DNA from: Burkholderia sp. SRS-46
Lineage (GTDB): Bacteria; Pseudomonadota; Gammaproteobacteria; Burkholderiales; Burkholderiaceae
DNA: 64,000 nucleotides
Assembly (NCBI RefSeq): GCF_004343775.1
Contig: NZ_PTXL01000002.1
Span: 992,001-1,056,000, forward strand
Reading direction: 5' to 3'
The position numbers and the translations under genes were made by a program. Shown piece after piece: positions 1 to 12,100 of the stretch (within the stretch, counting starts at the first letter, position 1; the number at the start of each line of letters is the position of its first letter). The notes beneath the pieces are model-generated. The model was not told where the DNA came from, made no database searches, and was given only the letters and a program-made list of their open reading frames with translations.

Positions 1-179
1 AGCAAGCAACGCTCAAGATTCGGATGATCTATGAAAATTCCATTTACTTGACTATCCCTCTCATCTCTGTTGGCGACAAAATAACCAGTGCCATTCATCA
101 TTACAAAAAATCCGTCGAGCGTAACCTCCTTGCCATCGATAAGCTCACGATCTTGCGACCTTAGTTCAGAGATATTCAT
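1..179 (-). CDS. cdiI: CDI immunity protein, 3' part outside the window
   Basis: An open frame on the minus strand begins just after the cdiA stop and runs off the window edge, giving 59 readable residues (starting MNISELRSQDREL). I chose the ATG at 179 because a GGTGAT Shine-Dalgarno-like element lies just upstream; an in-frame ATG at 191 is the alternative. The visible part is polar with short hydrophobic strands (VTLDGFFVMM, GYFVAN) and no signal peptide, as expected for a cytoplasmic immunity protein. The immunity role is inferred only from position: in CDI loci the gene immediately after the toxin-bearing cdiA encodes the cognate inhibitor. No family was recognised. Confidence 0.7.
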   Translation of the reverse strand, partial: MNISELRSQDRELIDGKEVTLDGFFVMMNGTGYFVANRDERDSQVNGIFIDHPNLERCL

Positions 180-196
180 TACATCACCCATTTCAA

Positions 197-3100
197 CTAG
201 TGCGTAAAAACCACTTGACCGGAGAACTTCTTCGAGAACTCGTTCGAGGGTACAAAATATTGCATCCCAGTTCCGGGATCGCGAACAGCGACAACGGATT
301 GTCCGAGACGAGTTGTAACACCATCGACCACAACAAAATGCCCCTCTCCGTTTCCTAGGGTCACTCGCGCGATTGCCGCATTGCCATTGGACGTCGCAGC
401 CGCCAAATCGTCAACTGTCGCATTCAATCTCCAGCGAGCCGAACTCAATCCGTTGTTCTGCAGCGCTTTGGTAAGTCCGACTACGTTGGTGCCTTCACCC
501 AGTATTAAGCCGCTGTCCTTCGCAAGCTGTGTAATGTTCACCCATTGCCCACGGTCGTTCATAATCATCGCGCATGATGTCGGGCCGCACGCAACGTCCC
601 CAATGTTCGAAACATACCTCTGATCGAGGACAAGTCGATCACCATTTCGTGCAACCGAGTTAGTCTCCGACGCAAGACTTCCTGCAGGAGCGGCGCCAGT
701 ACCCGCAGGCATCGCGCTGCCCGCTGCCAACTCACCGGCAGCGATGCCCACCTGATTGCCACAAAGTACCAGATTGACTGTACAGCCCCGTAACCAAGCC
801 GCAAGTGCCCCGGCGATGGGCTCCGCCCCAATCGCAGCAGCCGCTCCCGCAACAACCGCAACCCCCATTGCCGGATTCGCGACTGCCCCAGGCAACGCCC
901 GTTGTTCCCGCGTCAGCGACCCGTCCTTGTTTCCATACCAGAATGGATTGTTGTATTCAGTCCAAGTCGCCCGGAACAGTCCACCGCCATTCTTGCTGAT
1001 GTACGCAACAGCTACCGCGTCCCCGCCAGGCCCCCTGCTCGCCACAGCATCCACCAAGCGATAGCCGTTCGCCAACAGCATGTCCTCCGCTTGGCTCGCG
1101 CTGATTGCCTTGCCCGTCTTGTCCTCGTAGTACTTCGTGAAGTCCCTGGCCTTCGACTTCGCCCAATCCCGTTCGCTCTGGTGAAGCTGCCGATTGTACA
1201 GATCCGCATTCAGCGCCCCGCCCGCTCCGGCCATCGCTCCGCCCGAACCACCGAGGACACCGCCCACCGCTGCACCGGCCAACCCCGCCGCTGCGTTCGC
1301 CAGCACCTTGCCACCCACCGAATCGTCCAGCGCGTTGCCTACGGCATTACCGATATAGTCACCCGCCACGGTCCCGCCCACTGCACCGGCCACGTTGCCG
1401 CCACCCATCGCCGCCCCTAGGCCAGCCACTGCCGCGTGCGTGGCGATACGCGCAGCACCATCGTTCCCCCACAACGCAAGCTGCTGATTCGCTGCGGTTA
1501 TGTCAGCCAGTGCCTGTGCCTTTCCTGCGGTGTCGCCCGCCGCATCCGCGTCCTTATAGGCCTGATTCGCCTTTCTCAACGCCGCGCTCGCCCGATCTTC
1601 CATAGCGGTGGCGACATCCCCCACCACCTGCATCCCGACCTGTCCGACACCCTGCTGCACGGCCATGTCGTTCTGCACCTTCTGTGCGTCGAAGGTGTTC
1701 TGCACTGCGCCAGCGTTCGCACTTGCCACGTCACGGCTCAAACCGGCCGTACTATCGTGTCCGGCGCCCGCGTCACCGCGCACGGTGATCTTCGCCGGAC
1801 TGACCGCTGCGTACGTCGTGCCGGAAGCATCGCTGCCAGTACCTGCCGCCGAGAAGCCAGTCGGGCCGAGCCCCTGCGAATTCAGCGGCCCCGGCGTGTT
1901 GCCCGCTGTCTGTTTCGCCGGCGTGTTGAAGTTCACCCCGTCAAACGTGCTCCCGCCAAAGCCCCCGCTTGCACCGAAACCAAGTGTGTCACCCGAATAA
2001 TTCGCATGATTCTCCAGATTCGAATAACCGAAAGTCTGCGTCGACAAACTGTTCTTGTCCGCGCTTGCCGTGCTCGCGATCGCTGCGCCGTCCAACTGCG
2101 TATGGTTGCCGACGTTGATGTTGAACCCACCGTTCCCGGCATAAATCCCGCTTTGCTGGTTGACCGACTGGAAATCGGCCTTGATGTCCTGCTGGCTCGC
2201 ACTCGCACTACCGCTAACGGTTTGCCCATAGCAGAACGGCGGCACGCAGATGCTCGCCTGGAAGCCGGCGCTCGACTGCTTGCTGTCGTAGGTACTCGTA
2301 TCCTGCCGGCTCTGGATGTTCAGATCGCGTCCGACGCTCGCATCGACAGTATTGCCTGTCGCTTCAGCACCGCGGAGGTTCGCATCGCGACCGCTCGTCA
2401 TCGTCAGCGTGTCGCTGGCGCTGAGCTGTGTGTCGCGATTGGTTACGCTCTGTCCGTTTGCATGACCGCGTGACACGCTCGCGCCAAGCTCCAGCGTAAA
2501 GCCGTTTTGCTGACCACCCAGGCTCGCGCCGAGCCCGATGCTGCCGCCGCTGCTGCTGTTGTGGCTCGACTGCTGGCTCGTATCCTGTGCGCTTTGCAGG
2601 TTGATGTCCCGCGCCGCATTCAGCGTCACGTTCTGCCCGGAGATCTGCGTGCCGCGCGCATTGATGTCGCCATCCGTCGCAAAGCCGGTTGCATCCTTCA
2701 CGCCGCTGCCAGCGGCGATCAGGCTCACATTGCCGCCAGCGCGCAACGTGCTGCCATCATTCGCCAATGCACTGCTCTGCGAGTCGCTATGGCTCGAACC
2801 ACCACCGATGCTCACCGTCGCCTTGAATATTTGCGGTCCCGACGTTCCATTCGCGACCGCAGTCTTGAATGCGTTCACCGCCTGATAAGCGTTGTAGACC
2901 GCGAGCCCCGCTTGTGCCTTGTCGAGCGCCGCCAGGCGCGAATCCCCCGCGCGCGCCGCGTGGTTCATGCTTTGATTGATCGTTGCAACCGCATTGCCGA
3001 TTGCCCCGCCCAACGCCAGACTCACGCCGAACTGGCTCGAATCCTGACTCATGTGGCTCTGCGTCGCATCCGTGCCCGGATCGAGATTCAGGTTCTTGCC

Positions 3101-6100
3101 GATCAGCGTGAGATCCTTGCCCGCGCTCAGATCCGAACCGGCCACCGTCACGTCCTGCTTCGCGTCCAGCGTCACGTTGCCGTTGCCGCTGACGATCTGG
3201 CTACGCACCTTGCTTTGCGTCTGCGACGCCGTATCCTGCACGCTATGGCTGCTCGCCATGCCGACGCTAAACCCGGTCGCCGTGCCGTTGCTGCCCAAAT
3301 TGCCGATCTGATGGCTGCTGGATTCCTGGTGGCTCGTACTCGTTTCGAGACCGGCCAGCACGTTGATCGCCCCCTGGCTCGCGACAAGGTCGACGCCCTG
3401 CGTCCCGCTGATCCCGGACCCCACGACGTCGATGTCGCCGGTTTTGCTCTTCACCACGACGCTGTTGCCGGATACGACCGTGGCCGTCTGCGTGGTCGCG
3501 GTCTGGTTTCCGTTCGAATTGCTGCGGCTCGCGTTATACGGCGACGGCCCGGTACCGCCGCTATTCGCCGTGCCGCCGATCCAGCGGCCCAGATCACCCA
3601 GGCTCGGCGTCGCGAGCGAGATCCCCGTGCTGGAACTGCTCGACTGCGAGCTCTGCTGGAGCTGATCGGTCGACGCCTGCAGCGTGACGTTGCGATTGGC
3701 CATCAGCGAAGTCGTGCCGCCCGCGCTGATCGTCGAACCAATGACAGAAAGATCACCATCGATCGGCCGGCCGTCTGCGTCCTTTACGGCGCCGCCGGTG
3801 GCGGTCACCGACACATTGCCGCCACCGCGAATTGCACTGCCCGCATTCGTCAGGCTCGACATATCCGTCGTGCTCGAACTCCGGCTACTGCCATACGATA
3901 CCGAGATTGACGGAACATCGAACGCGCTCGCGCCAATCTCGTTCAGTACGCCCTGTGTGCGCTGGAAGCTATTGCCGGAAGAGGCATTCGCTCTGAGGTT
4001 CCGGACCGTGTCCAACGGCGTCCCTGTCACCGCGACAGTCAAACCGCTCGAGCGGAATTCCTGCTGGTCGTGCGACTTCGAACGATCCAGCCCCGGGTCG
4101 ATCGTGACGTTCTGGCCGGAAATGCCGATGTTTCCCGTCGTCCCCTTGACATCGCCCAATGCCTTGCCCGCGACCACGTCGCTGCCGCCGATGCGAACGT
4201 CCTTGCCCGCAGAAATCGCGACGTTGCCCTCGACACTGCCCACCTCGCTGCGCGACTGGCTCTGCGTGACCGAACTGCCGTTATACCGGTCGCTCTGCTC
4301 GCTCGATCCGATAGTGACTCCGAGCCCCCCCGAACCCGAGAGCCCTGAGTGCTTCACCTGGTGATATTCGTTGTCCTGCCAGGTGTCCGTCGCAGCCGTG
4401 ATGTTGACGTTGCCTTTCGCCGCCAGACCGACGTCGTGGGTGCCGACAATACTGCTGCCGGTCACGTTGATGTCCTTCGCGCTGAGGACCGATACGCGAT
4501 CCGCCGAAATCGTACTTCCATCGGCGTACGTTGTCGTTTGATCGACCTGGTTCGCCGCACTCGTATGGCTTGCGACACCGCTATGACTGTGCGTCTCGTG
4601 GGAATTCTCGACATGCGTTTCCGTGACGGCGCCGACATTGACATCGCCAGCCGCCATCAGCAACGCATTACCCTTGTCGAGCGAAACCGTGCTGCCCGTC
4701 ACGTTGAGGTCCTTGCCGGACACGATGTTCAGGCTGTCGCCGCTCCGTAGCGTCGTTGCCGTCACCTGGTCTTCGGACATGTGCTGCGTCTCCGCGTAGC
4801 TGCCGTGATGATCGCTACCGGAACTGTTGCTGTTCACCGTCGACGTCGCGGTCGCGGCCTGCAACGTGACGTTACCGCGTGCCGCGATCGTTCCGCCGCC
4901 TTCCAGATCGATCTTCGCGCCGGTCGCCGTCAGATCGCCGCCCGCGGCAATCATGGACACGCCGCCCACCTTCACGCTGCTGCCCGTGTCGCTCACGAAA
5001 TGCGTGTCAGACACGCCGTTCGCCCGGGCAACCACCTTGGTCTCACCCGTCTGCTGCACGCCCATCGTCCAGTTGCCGCCGATGTTCATGTCCAGCGCAC
5101 CGCCCACGGTCAGCGCGCCCGCATTCTGCGCGAAATTCCCCCCCGTCACGATCGCCGCGTTACCGGCCACGTTGATGCTGGCCGCCGGACCAAGCGTCGC
5201 CGTGACGCGCGTTGCGCCTGAGTCGCTGACCTGGTTGAGCGTCTTCACCGCGGTATCCAGAATCAGGTTCCCTCCTGCTTGCAGCGACAGGCTGCCGGCC
5301 TTCACCGTCGCGGACGTCAGATTCACATCCCCCGCCGTGACGAGCTTCATCTGGCCGCCGCTTTGCAGCGTGCCGAACGAGCTGTCGATGCTTTGCCCGC
5401 TGAGCGCAAAGTTGTTCGTTGCGCTGATCGTTCCACTGTTGGTCACCGACTTCGCGTTCTGCAGATCGATGTTCGTCGCCGCGATAACGGGACCATTGCC
5501 CATGTTCTCCTGGCTCGCCTTCGCCAGATAGACGACCGGCACGAGCACCGACTGCCCGTCGACGACCTGGTTCTGCATGATGACCACGTTGCTCGTCAGC
5601 TGCGACACCTGTTCCGGTGACAGGCCCGTGCCCGGCGCGAGATTGAACGACTTCGCCAACTGGGCGCCGGACATCATCAGTGCCTTGAACTCGTCGTGCG
5701 TATTCGCATAGTTCGTGAGCACCGACTTGCCGGTCATCGACATGATCTGATCCTGCACGAGCTTCTGCTCGTAGAACCCGTCGCCAAGCCGCATCTGGAT
5801 CTTGCCGGGATTCATGCCCATCTGCTGGAAGTAGTAGTCGCTCGACAACCACTGCTGCGCGCTCGTGAAGGCCGGATTCGTCTCGATCAGGTACGGCGCC
5901 TTCGGTGCGGCATCGACGCTGAACAATCCGCCTCTGGGCAGCGTGATGTTGTTCAGCACGGTTACCGCCGTGGCGCTCGCGACAATCGGATTGTTGAAGT
6001 TCGCCAGACCGCTGTTCTCGACACGCCCGCCTTGAACCGCCACGGCCGACGCCGGTGCGCCGCCGCTCGCGCCAATGGTCCCGCTCACCGCGCTCACGCC

Positions 6101-9100
6101 GATCGCCCTCCCCGCCGTGCTGGCACCGATCGAGCCGCTCACGACTCCGATGCCAATCGGCCCGCCGGCCGAACCCGTGCCGATCGTCCCGCTCACGGCA
6201 CCCGCACCGGTACCCGACACGTTCTGTCCGGGAAGCAGTCCGAGCGGTGCCACCGACGCATTGCCGGCCGTATTGTTGATCGTCACGCCCGTGCCGCTCA
6301 GCGTCCCGCCTGCCGTGAAGCTCGATTCGTAGCCCGGCAACGCATAAGTGTGAACGTCGGCGGGCGCCGCCTGCGCGTAGCCGCCCGGACGGCCCGTCAC
6401 GAATCCGGCATTGCCGAACGGCAGCTGCCAGTTGTGCTCGCTGTTGTCATAGTTGTTGTAGTGATATTGCCCCGAGTACGTGACCTGCACTTGCGGCGCG
6501 GTCTGCCCCTGCCAACTATTCTGGTCAAGTACGACCGGTGACGCGATATTGCCCGCGGCGGCCACCTGGCTCCAGTAGTTCTGGAATGTCCCGACCGACG
6601 TCGCGTTCAGATTGCCGCCGGCGATGATCTGCGATTGCGGACTGACGGACGCGATCGTATTCGCGACCGCAACGCCCGTATAGGTCGTGTATTGATAGCC
6701 GCTGTTCCACTGGCCCCCGTTCGGAGGAATGGTGTATACCCCGCCCGGGAAAGCCTCGAGGACCTTGCGAATCGCGTCATTGCTCAGGTCGACCCAGCCC
6801 ACGTCGTGACCGGAACAGGCCTCCATGTGGAGTGCCACGCAGCCGGACAGGCTGATGCCGAGGCTTTGCAGCAGCGCCGGATCGACCGACGAAGTGAAGC
6901 CGCCCGTCGTCATCACGCGCCGCGTATTCGTCACCTGGTTCGCCGCAACCTGCATGTCGCCGCCCGACTGAATCAGCGCGGACTGGTTCCGGACCAGATT
7001 CGCGTTCGTATAGGCGCCGTTCGCGTCCTTGCCGCCCGCCAGCACGACTTGTCCGAGACCGTAAATGGTGGTCATGGCCTGCGTATTGATCGCAGTCGAA
7101 TCGTCACGGTTCTCGATGTCGGGCGCGAGCAATTCAAGCTTGCCGGCGCTGTCGGTCGCGCCGATCAGGGCACTCGTGCCCAGATTCGACAACGTCTGCG
7201 TGGCGTTCAGCGACACGCTGCCGCCGACGATCGTCCCCGTATTGGTCAGCGTGTTCGAGTGCGTGCTCAACAAGCCGCCCGCCGCCATCGACCCGGTATT
7301 CTGGATGTCGCCGGCATTGATGCTGAGGCCGCTCACCGCCACCAGTGAACCACCATTGCTGAAGGTGCCCGGCAGCGTGAAGGTCAAGGTATGGCCAGCG
7401 CTGAAGCTGTAGCCCGGGGAGGTGGAGAAATTCCCTTGCAGGTTCAGCGAGAGGTCGCCGACGGCACTGAATGCGCCGCCGCCGAGCACCGTGTTCGCGG
7501 TCAGCGAAAGATTCCGCGATGCACCGATCTGGCCATTCGTGTTGGTCAGATTGCCGCCGGTGGCAATCCCGACATCACCCGTCGCGTTCGCAACGTTGCC
7601 GATTCTCCCGCCGCTGTTGTCCAGGCTGCCGGTATTGATCTGCAGGTTCGCGCCGCTCAGTTGCCCGCCCAGCGTGTTCGAAACCAACGATGCCGTCAGC
7701 GTGACGTTACCGCTGCCGCTGATCGCCCCCATGCCCGATACCCCGCCGGCATTGCTGTTGGTGATCTGGCTGCCGCCGTTGATCGTTGTCGCGCCGCTTC
7801 CGCCGTTGCTAATCGCACCGCCCGAGTTGTCGATCGATGCGGCGCTCACGCTGAGCGTGCTGCCGACGCCAGGGCCGCCCGCGCCGATCACGCCGCCAGC
7901 ATTGAGGAGCGCGCCGCCGCTGGAAGCAAACAGCGCCGTGCCGGACGAAAAACGCCCATTCGTGTTGTCCAATACCTGCTGCACCAAGGCAGTCATGGCG
8001 CCCTGCGAGGCCAGCGTGCCGCCGGTGTTGTCGAGGCTACCGACCGACACCCTCGCCTGACCGCTGCTCATGATGCGGCCGCCGACGTTCGTCAACGTTC
8101 CGCCACCGTTACCCGGTTCGATCGTCAATGTGCCCGTGCCGGCGTGCGTGATCGTCCCGCCGTTGTTGTTCAGCGAAGACGGTGCGAGCGTCAGGTCCGT
8201 GCTGTTGGTCTGAATGACGCCGCCGTTCGAGTTGTCGATCGCCCCGCTGACGCCGATCCCCATCACGCCCGAACCGAGTTGAGTCAATGATCCGCGTTCG
8301 TTCGTCAGGTTCGTCGCAATCAGGCCGAGCTGATTCGCCATGATCCGGCCGCCGCTGTTGTCCAGTTGAGGCGCCGTCAACGACACGGTATTGCCGCTGA
8401 TCAGCCCACCCGCATTCTTGACGGATGCGGAACGGGTCGTCGCCGTCTGGCCGCTCAGTGTGCCGCCGCTATTGTCGAGTGCGCCTGTCACAGTCGTGTT
8501 CAACGACTGACCCGCCGTGATACTGCCGCTATTCGCCAGTGACGCGGCCTGCACCGTACTGTTGCCTGACGCGGCGATCGTGCCGTTCGCATTGGTAAGC
8601 GCGTTGCCGCTGGAGATGCTCAGGTCCGCGTTCGACGCTATGCGCCCTCGGGTGTTGTTCAGTGCACCGGCGACTGTCACGCCCAGGCCGGTATGACCGC
8701 CGATCGCACCGCCGGTGTTGTCGACACTGCCGGCGGACAAAGTCGTCCGGCCGTTGCTGATGACCGAGCCGCCCACGTTCGTGACCGTGCCCGTGCCATT
8801 ACCTGCATTGATCGACAACGTGCCCGTGCCGGCGTGCGTGATCGTCCCGCCGTTGTCGTTCAACGAAGCAGGTGCGAGCGTCAGGTCCGTGCTGTTCGTC
8901 TGGAGCAGGCCGCCATTCGAATTGTCGAGCACGTCGCTCACATTGATGCCGATCGCACCCGCACCGAGCTGGGTCAACGAGCCGTGCGCATTCGTCAGGT
9001 TCGTCGCCGTCAGGCTGAGCTGGTTCGCGGTGATCTGCCCGCTGCTGTTGTCCAGTTGCGGAATCGTGAACGACAACGTGTTGCCGCTGACGATACCGCT

Positions 9101-12100
9101 GGCGTTCTTGAACGACGCGGCAGCGGTCGTCACCGTCTGCGCGCTCAACGTACCGCCGCTGTTGTCGAACGTGCCGGCGACGGCGGTATTCAGATTCTTC
9201 CCTGCGGTGATGCTGCCGCTGTTCGACAGCGACGCGGCCTGTACCGTGCCGTTATCCGTCGCAACAATCACGCCGCTGGCGTTGTTGAGGACATCGCCGC
9301 TCGACACACTCAGGTCCGCGTTCGACGCGATTTGCCCGCGGGTGTTGTTCAGTGCGCCAGCGACCGTCGCGACCAGGCCGGCATGGCCGCCGATCGCACC
9401 GCCGGTGTTGTCGACGCTGCCGGCGGACAACATCGTCCGGCCGTTACTGACGACCGATCCGCCCACGTTCGTGACCGTACCGGCGCCATTGCCCGCATTG
9501 ATCGACAACGTACCCGTGCCGGCGTGCGTGATCGTCCCGCCATTGTTGTTCAGCGAAGACGGTGCGAGCATCAGATCCGTGCTATTGGTCTGAAGCAGGC
9601 CGCCACCCGAGTTGTCGATCACGCCGCTCACGCTGATGCCGATTGCACCCGTACCGAGCTGGGTCAACGAGCCGCGCGCATTCGTCAGATTCGTCGCCGT
9701 CACGCTGAGCTGGTTCGCGATGATTTTCCCGCTGCTGTTGTCGAGCCGCTGTGCCGTCATCGACACGGTATTGCCGCCGACCGACCCGCCAGCATTCTTG
9801 ATGGAAGCGGCATGAGTCGTCACGTTCTGAGCGTTCAGCGTACCGCCGCTGTTGTCGAGCAGGCCGGCAATCGCGGCATTCAGGTTCTGTCCTGCCGTAA
9901 TGCTGCCGCCGTTCGTCAGCGACGCAGCCTGCACCGTACCGTTGCGCGATGCGGCAATCACGCCGCCGGTGTTGGTGAGCGCATTGCCGCTCGACACGCT
10001 CAGATCCGCATTCGAGGCCAGGTCGCCGTGCGTGTTGTTCAGCGCGCCGGACACCGTCGCAACGAGTCCGGTCTGGCCGCTGATCGTCCCCCCCGTGTTG
10101 TCGACGCTGCCGGCCGACAGCGCCGTCCGGCCATTGCTGATGACCGAACCGCCGACGTTCATGACCGCGCCGGTACCATCGCCCGCATTGATCGTCAATT
10201 TGCCCGTGCCGGAATGCGTGATCGTCCCGCCGTTGTTGTCGAGCGAAGCCGGGGCGAGCGTCAGGTCCGTGCTGTTGGTCTGAATGACGCCACCGTTCGA
10301 GTTGTCGATCGCGCCGCTGACACCGATGCCCATTGCACCCGTACCAAGCTGCGTAAGCGCCCCATGCTCATTGACCAGATTCGTGGCGTCGAGGCTCAGC
10401 CTGTTCGCCGTGATCTTGCCGCCGCTGTTGTCGAGCTGCGGTGCAACGAGGGACGCGGTATTGGCGCTGATCGTCCCGTTCGCGTTCTTGAGCGACGCCG
10501 CATTTGCCGTAAGCGTCGCGCCGCTCAATGCGCCGCCGCTGTTGTCGAGTGTCCGCGAAGTCGTCACGCCCAGATTCTGTGCCGCCGTGACTGTCCCACC
10601 GTTCGTCAGCGCGACAGCGCGGATCGTCGTATTGCCGTTTCCGCCGATCAGGCCGCCCTTAGCCCCTTGCACCGTCGTACCTGCCGCGTTCGTGATCTGA
10701 CCGCTTGCCGCTAGCAACAAACCGTCGCCATTCTCCGACACGATGCGCCCTGCGGTGTTCTGCACGTTCGTGCCCGATATGCTCATCGCCCCGCCCGCTT
10801 CGATTCGGCCGGCGGTATTGTCAATGTCGCCGCTCGCCGCCGCATTAAGCGCGTGTGCCGACGTAATCGAGCCGGCACCGTTGGCAATGCTTGCAGCGAC
10901 GATGGTGGACAGGCCGTTCGTCGCGATGCTGCCGTGACTATTGTCGAGCGCGCCGGTCTGAAGCTTCAGCGCACCCGTACCCGCATGATTGATCTGTCCA
11001 CTCGCGTTGGTCAGGCTGCCCGATCGAACGCTTGCGTTTTGCGCATTCGTCGTGACCGTGCCCCCCGTGTTGTCAAAGACACCTGAAGCGACGAGCGCGG
11101 TGTCTGCCGAACCGGTCTGCGACAGCGTCCCGCCTCGGTTGGATACGTTTCCGGCCGTCACGCTCAGTTGTGCAGCGCTCATCTGCCCGTGGTCGTTGGA
11201 GACAGTCCCCGCGGCGTTCGCCGTCCCCCCCCCGCCGGCTTGTAGCGTGCCGCCGGCGTGAACGATGTTGCCCGTGTCGCCACCCGCGCCGGTTGCAGTC
11301 AACGATGCGTTGCCCTTTACCAGGGTCTGCGCACCCGCCATGTTCAGGCTGCTGCCCGTCAACGCCAGATCGCCCCCGGCCTTGATCTGGCCGGTCGTGC
11401 TGACGGCGCCGGCTCCCGTCACTGCCAGAGTGCCGGCCCCGGTCACGTTGCCGCTCGCGTCGATGCCCGCGCCGAGCGCGCCGCTCGAAGTGACACTGGT
11501 GCCCGACGCGATCGTGCTGCCGAGCGCAGCCAACGTTCCGCTGTTGTTCAGCTGGCCCTGGCTGCTCACGGTCGTGTTTTGCGCCGCGTAGACGGAGCCG
11601 CTGTTCGACACGTCGCCCGTGACGGAGATCGCGACATTGCCATTCGCGCTCGTCGTACCCGACAACGTCACCTTGCCCTGGCTGCTCAGCACGAGATCGC
11701 CCGACTGTGACGCAATCGTGCCGGCGCTATTGACGCCCACGCCTGTCTCGGTGCCGACAAGACGGATCTTCCCCGCGTACATCCCGCCCAGCTGCGCGAC
11801 ATCGATCGCGACGCCCGGGCTGTTGCCGTCCGGGCCGAGGCTTTGCGCGCTCAGGTCGCCATGGCGGACGTCGTTGCTGCCCGCGACGACATTGAGCGAC
11901 TGGCCCGCCCACACCTTGCCGTTGACGGCTACACTGCGCGCGATCAGGTCGACCTGATCGACATTGCTGCCGTTGAGACCGGCTGTGCCGATCTGGATCT
12001 GGCCGCCCGTCACGTGAAATGCATCCAGGCTGCCCGTCCCACCGAAGACCGGTGTGCCTGTGGTCAAAATCCCGCGACTCGTATTGATGAAGCCGCAACC

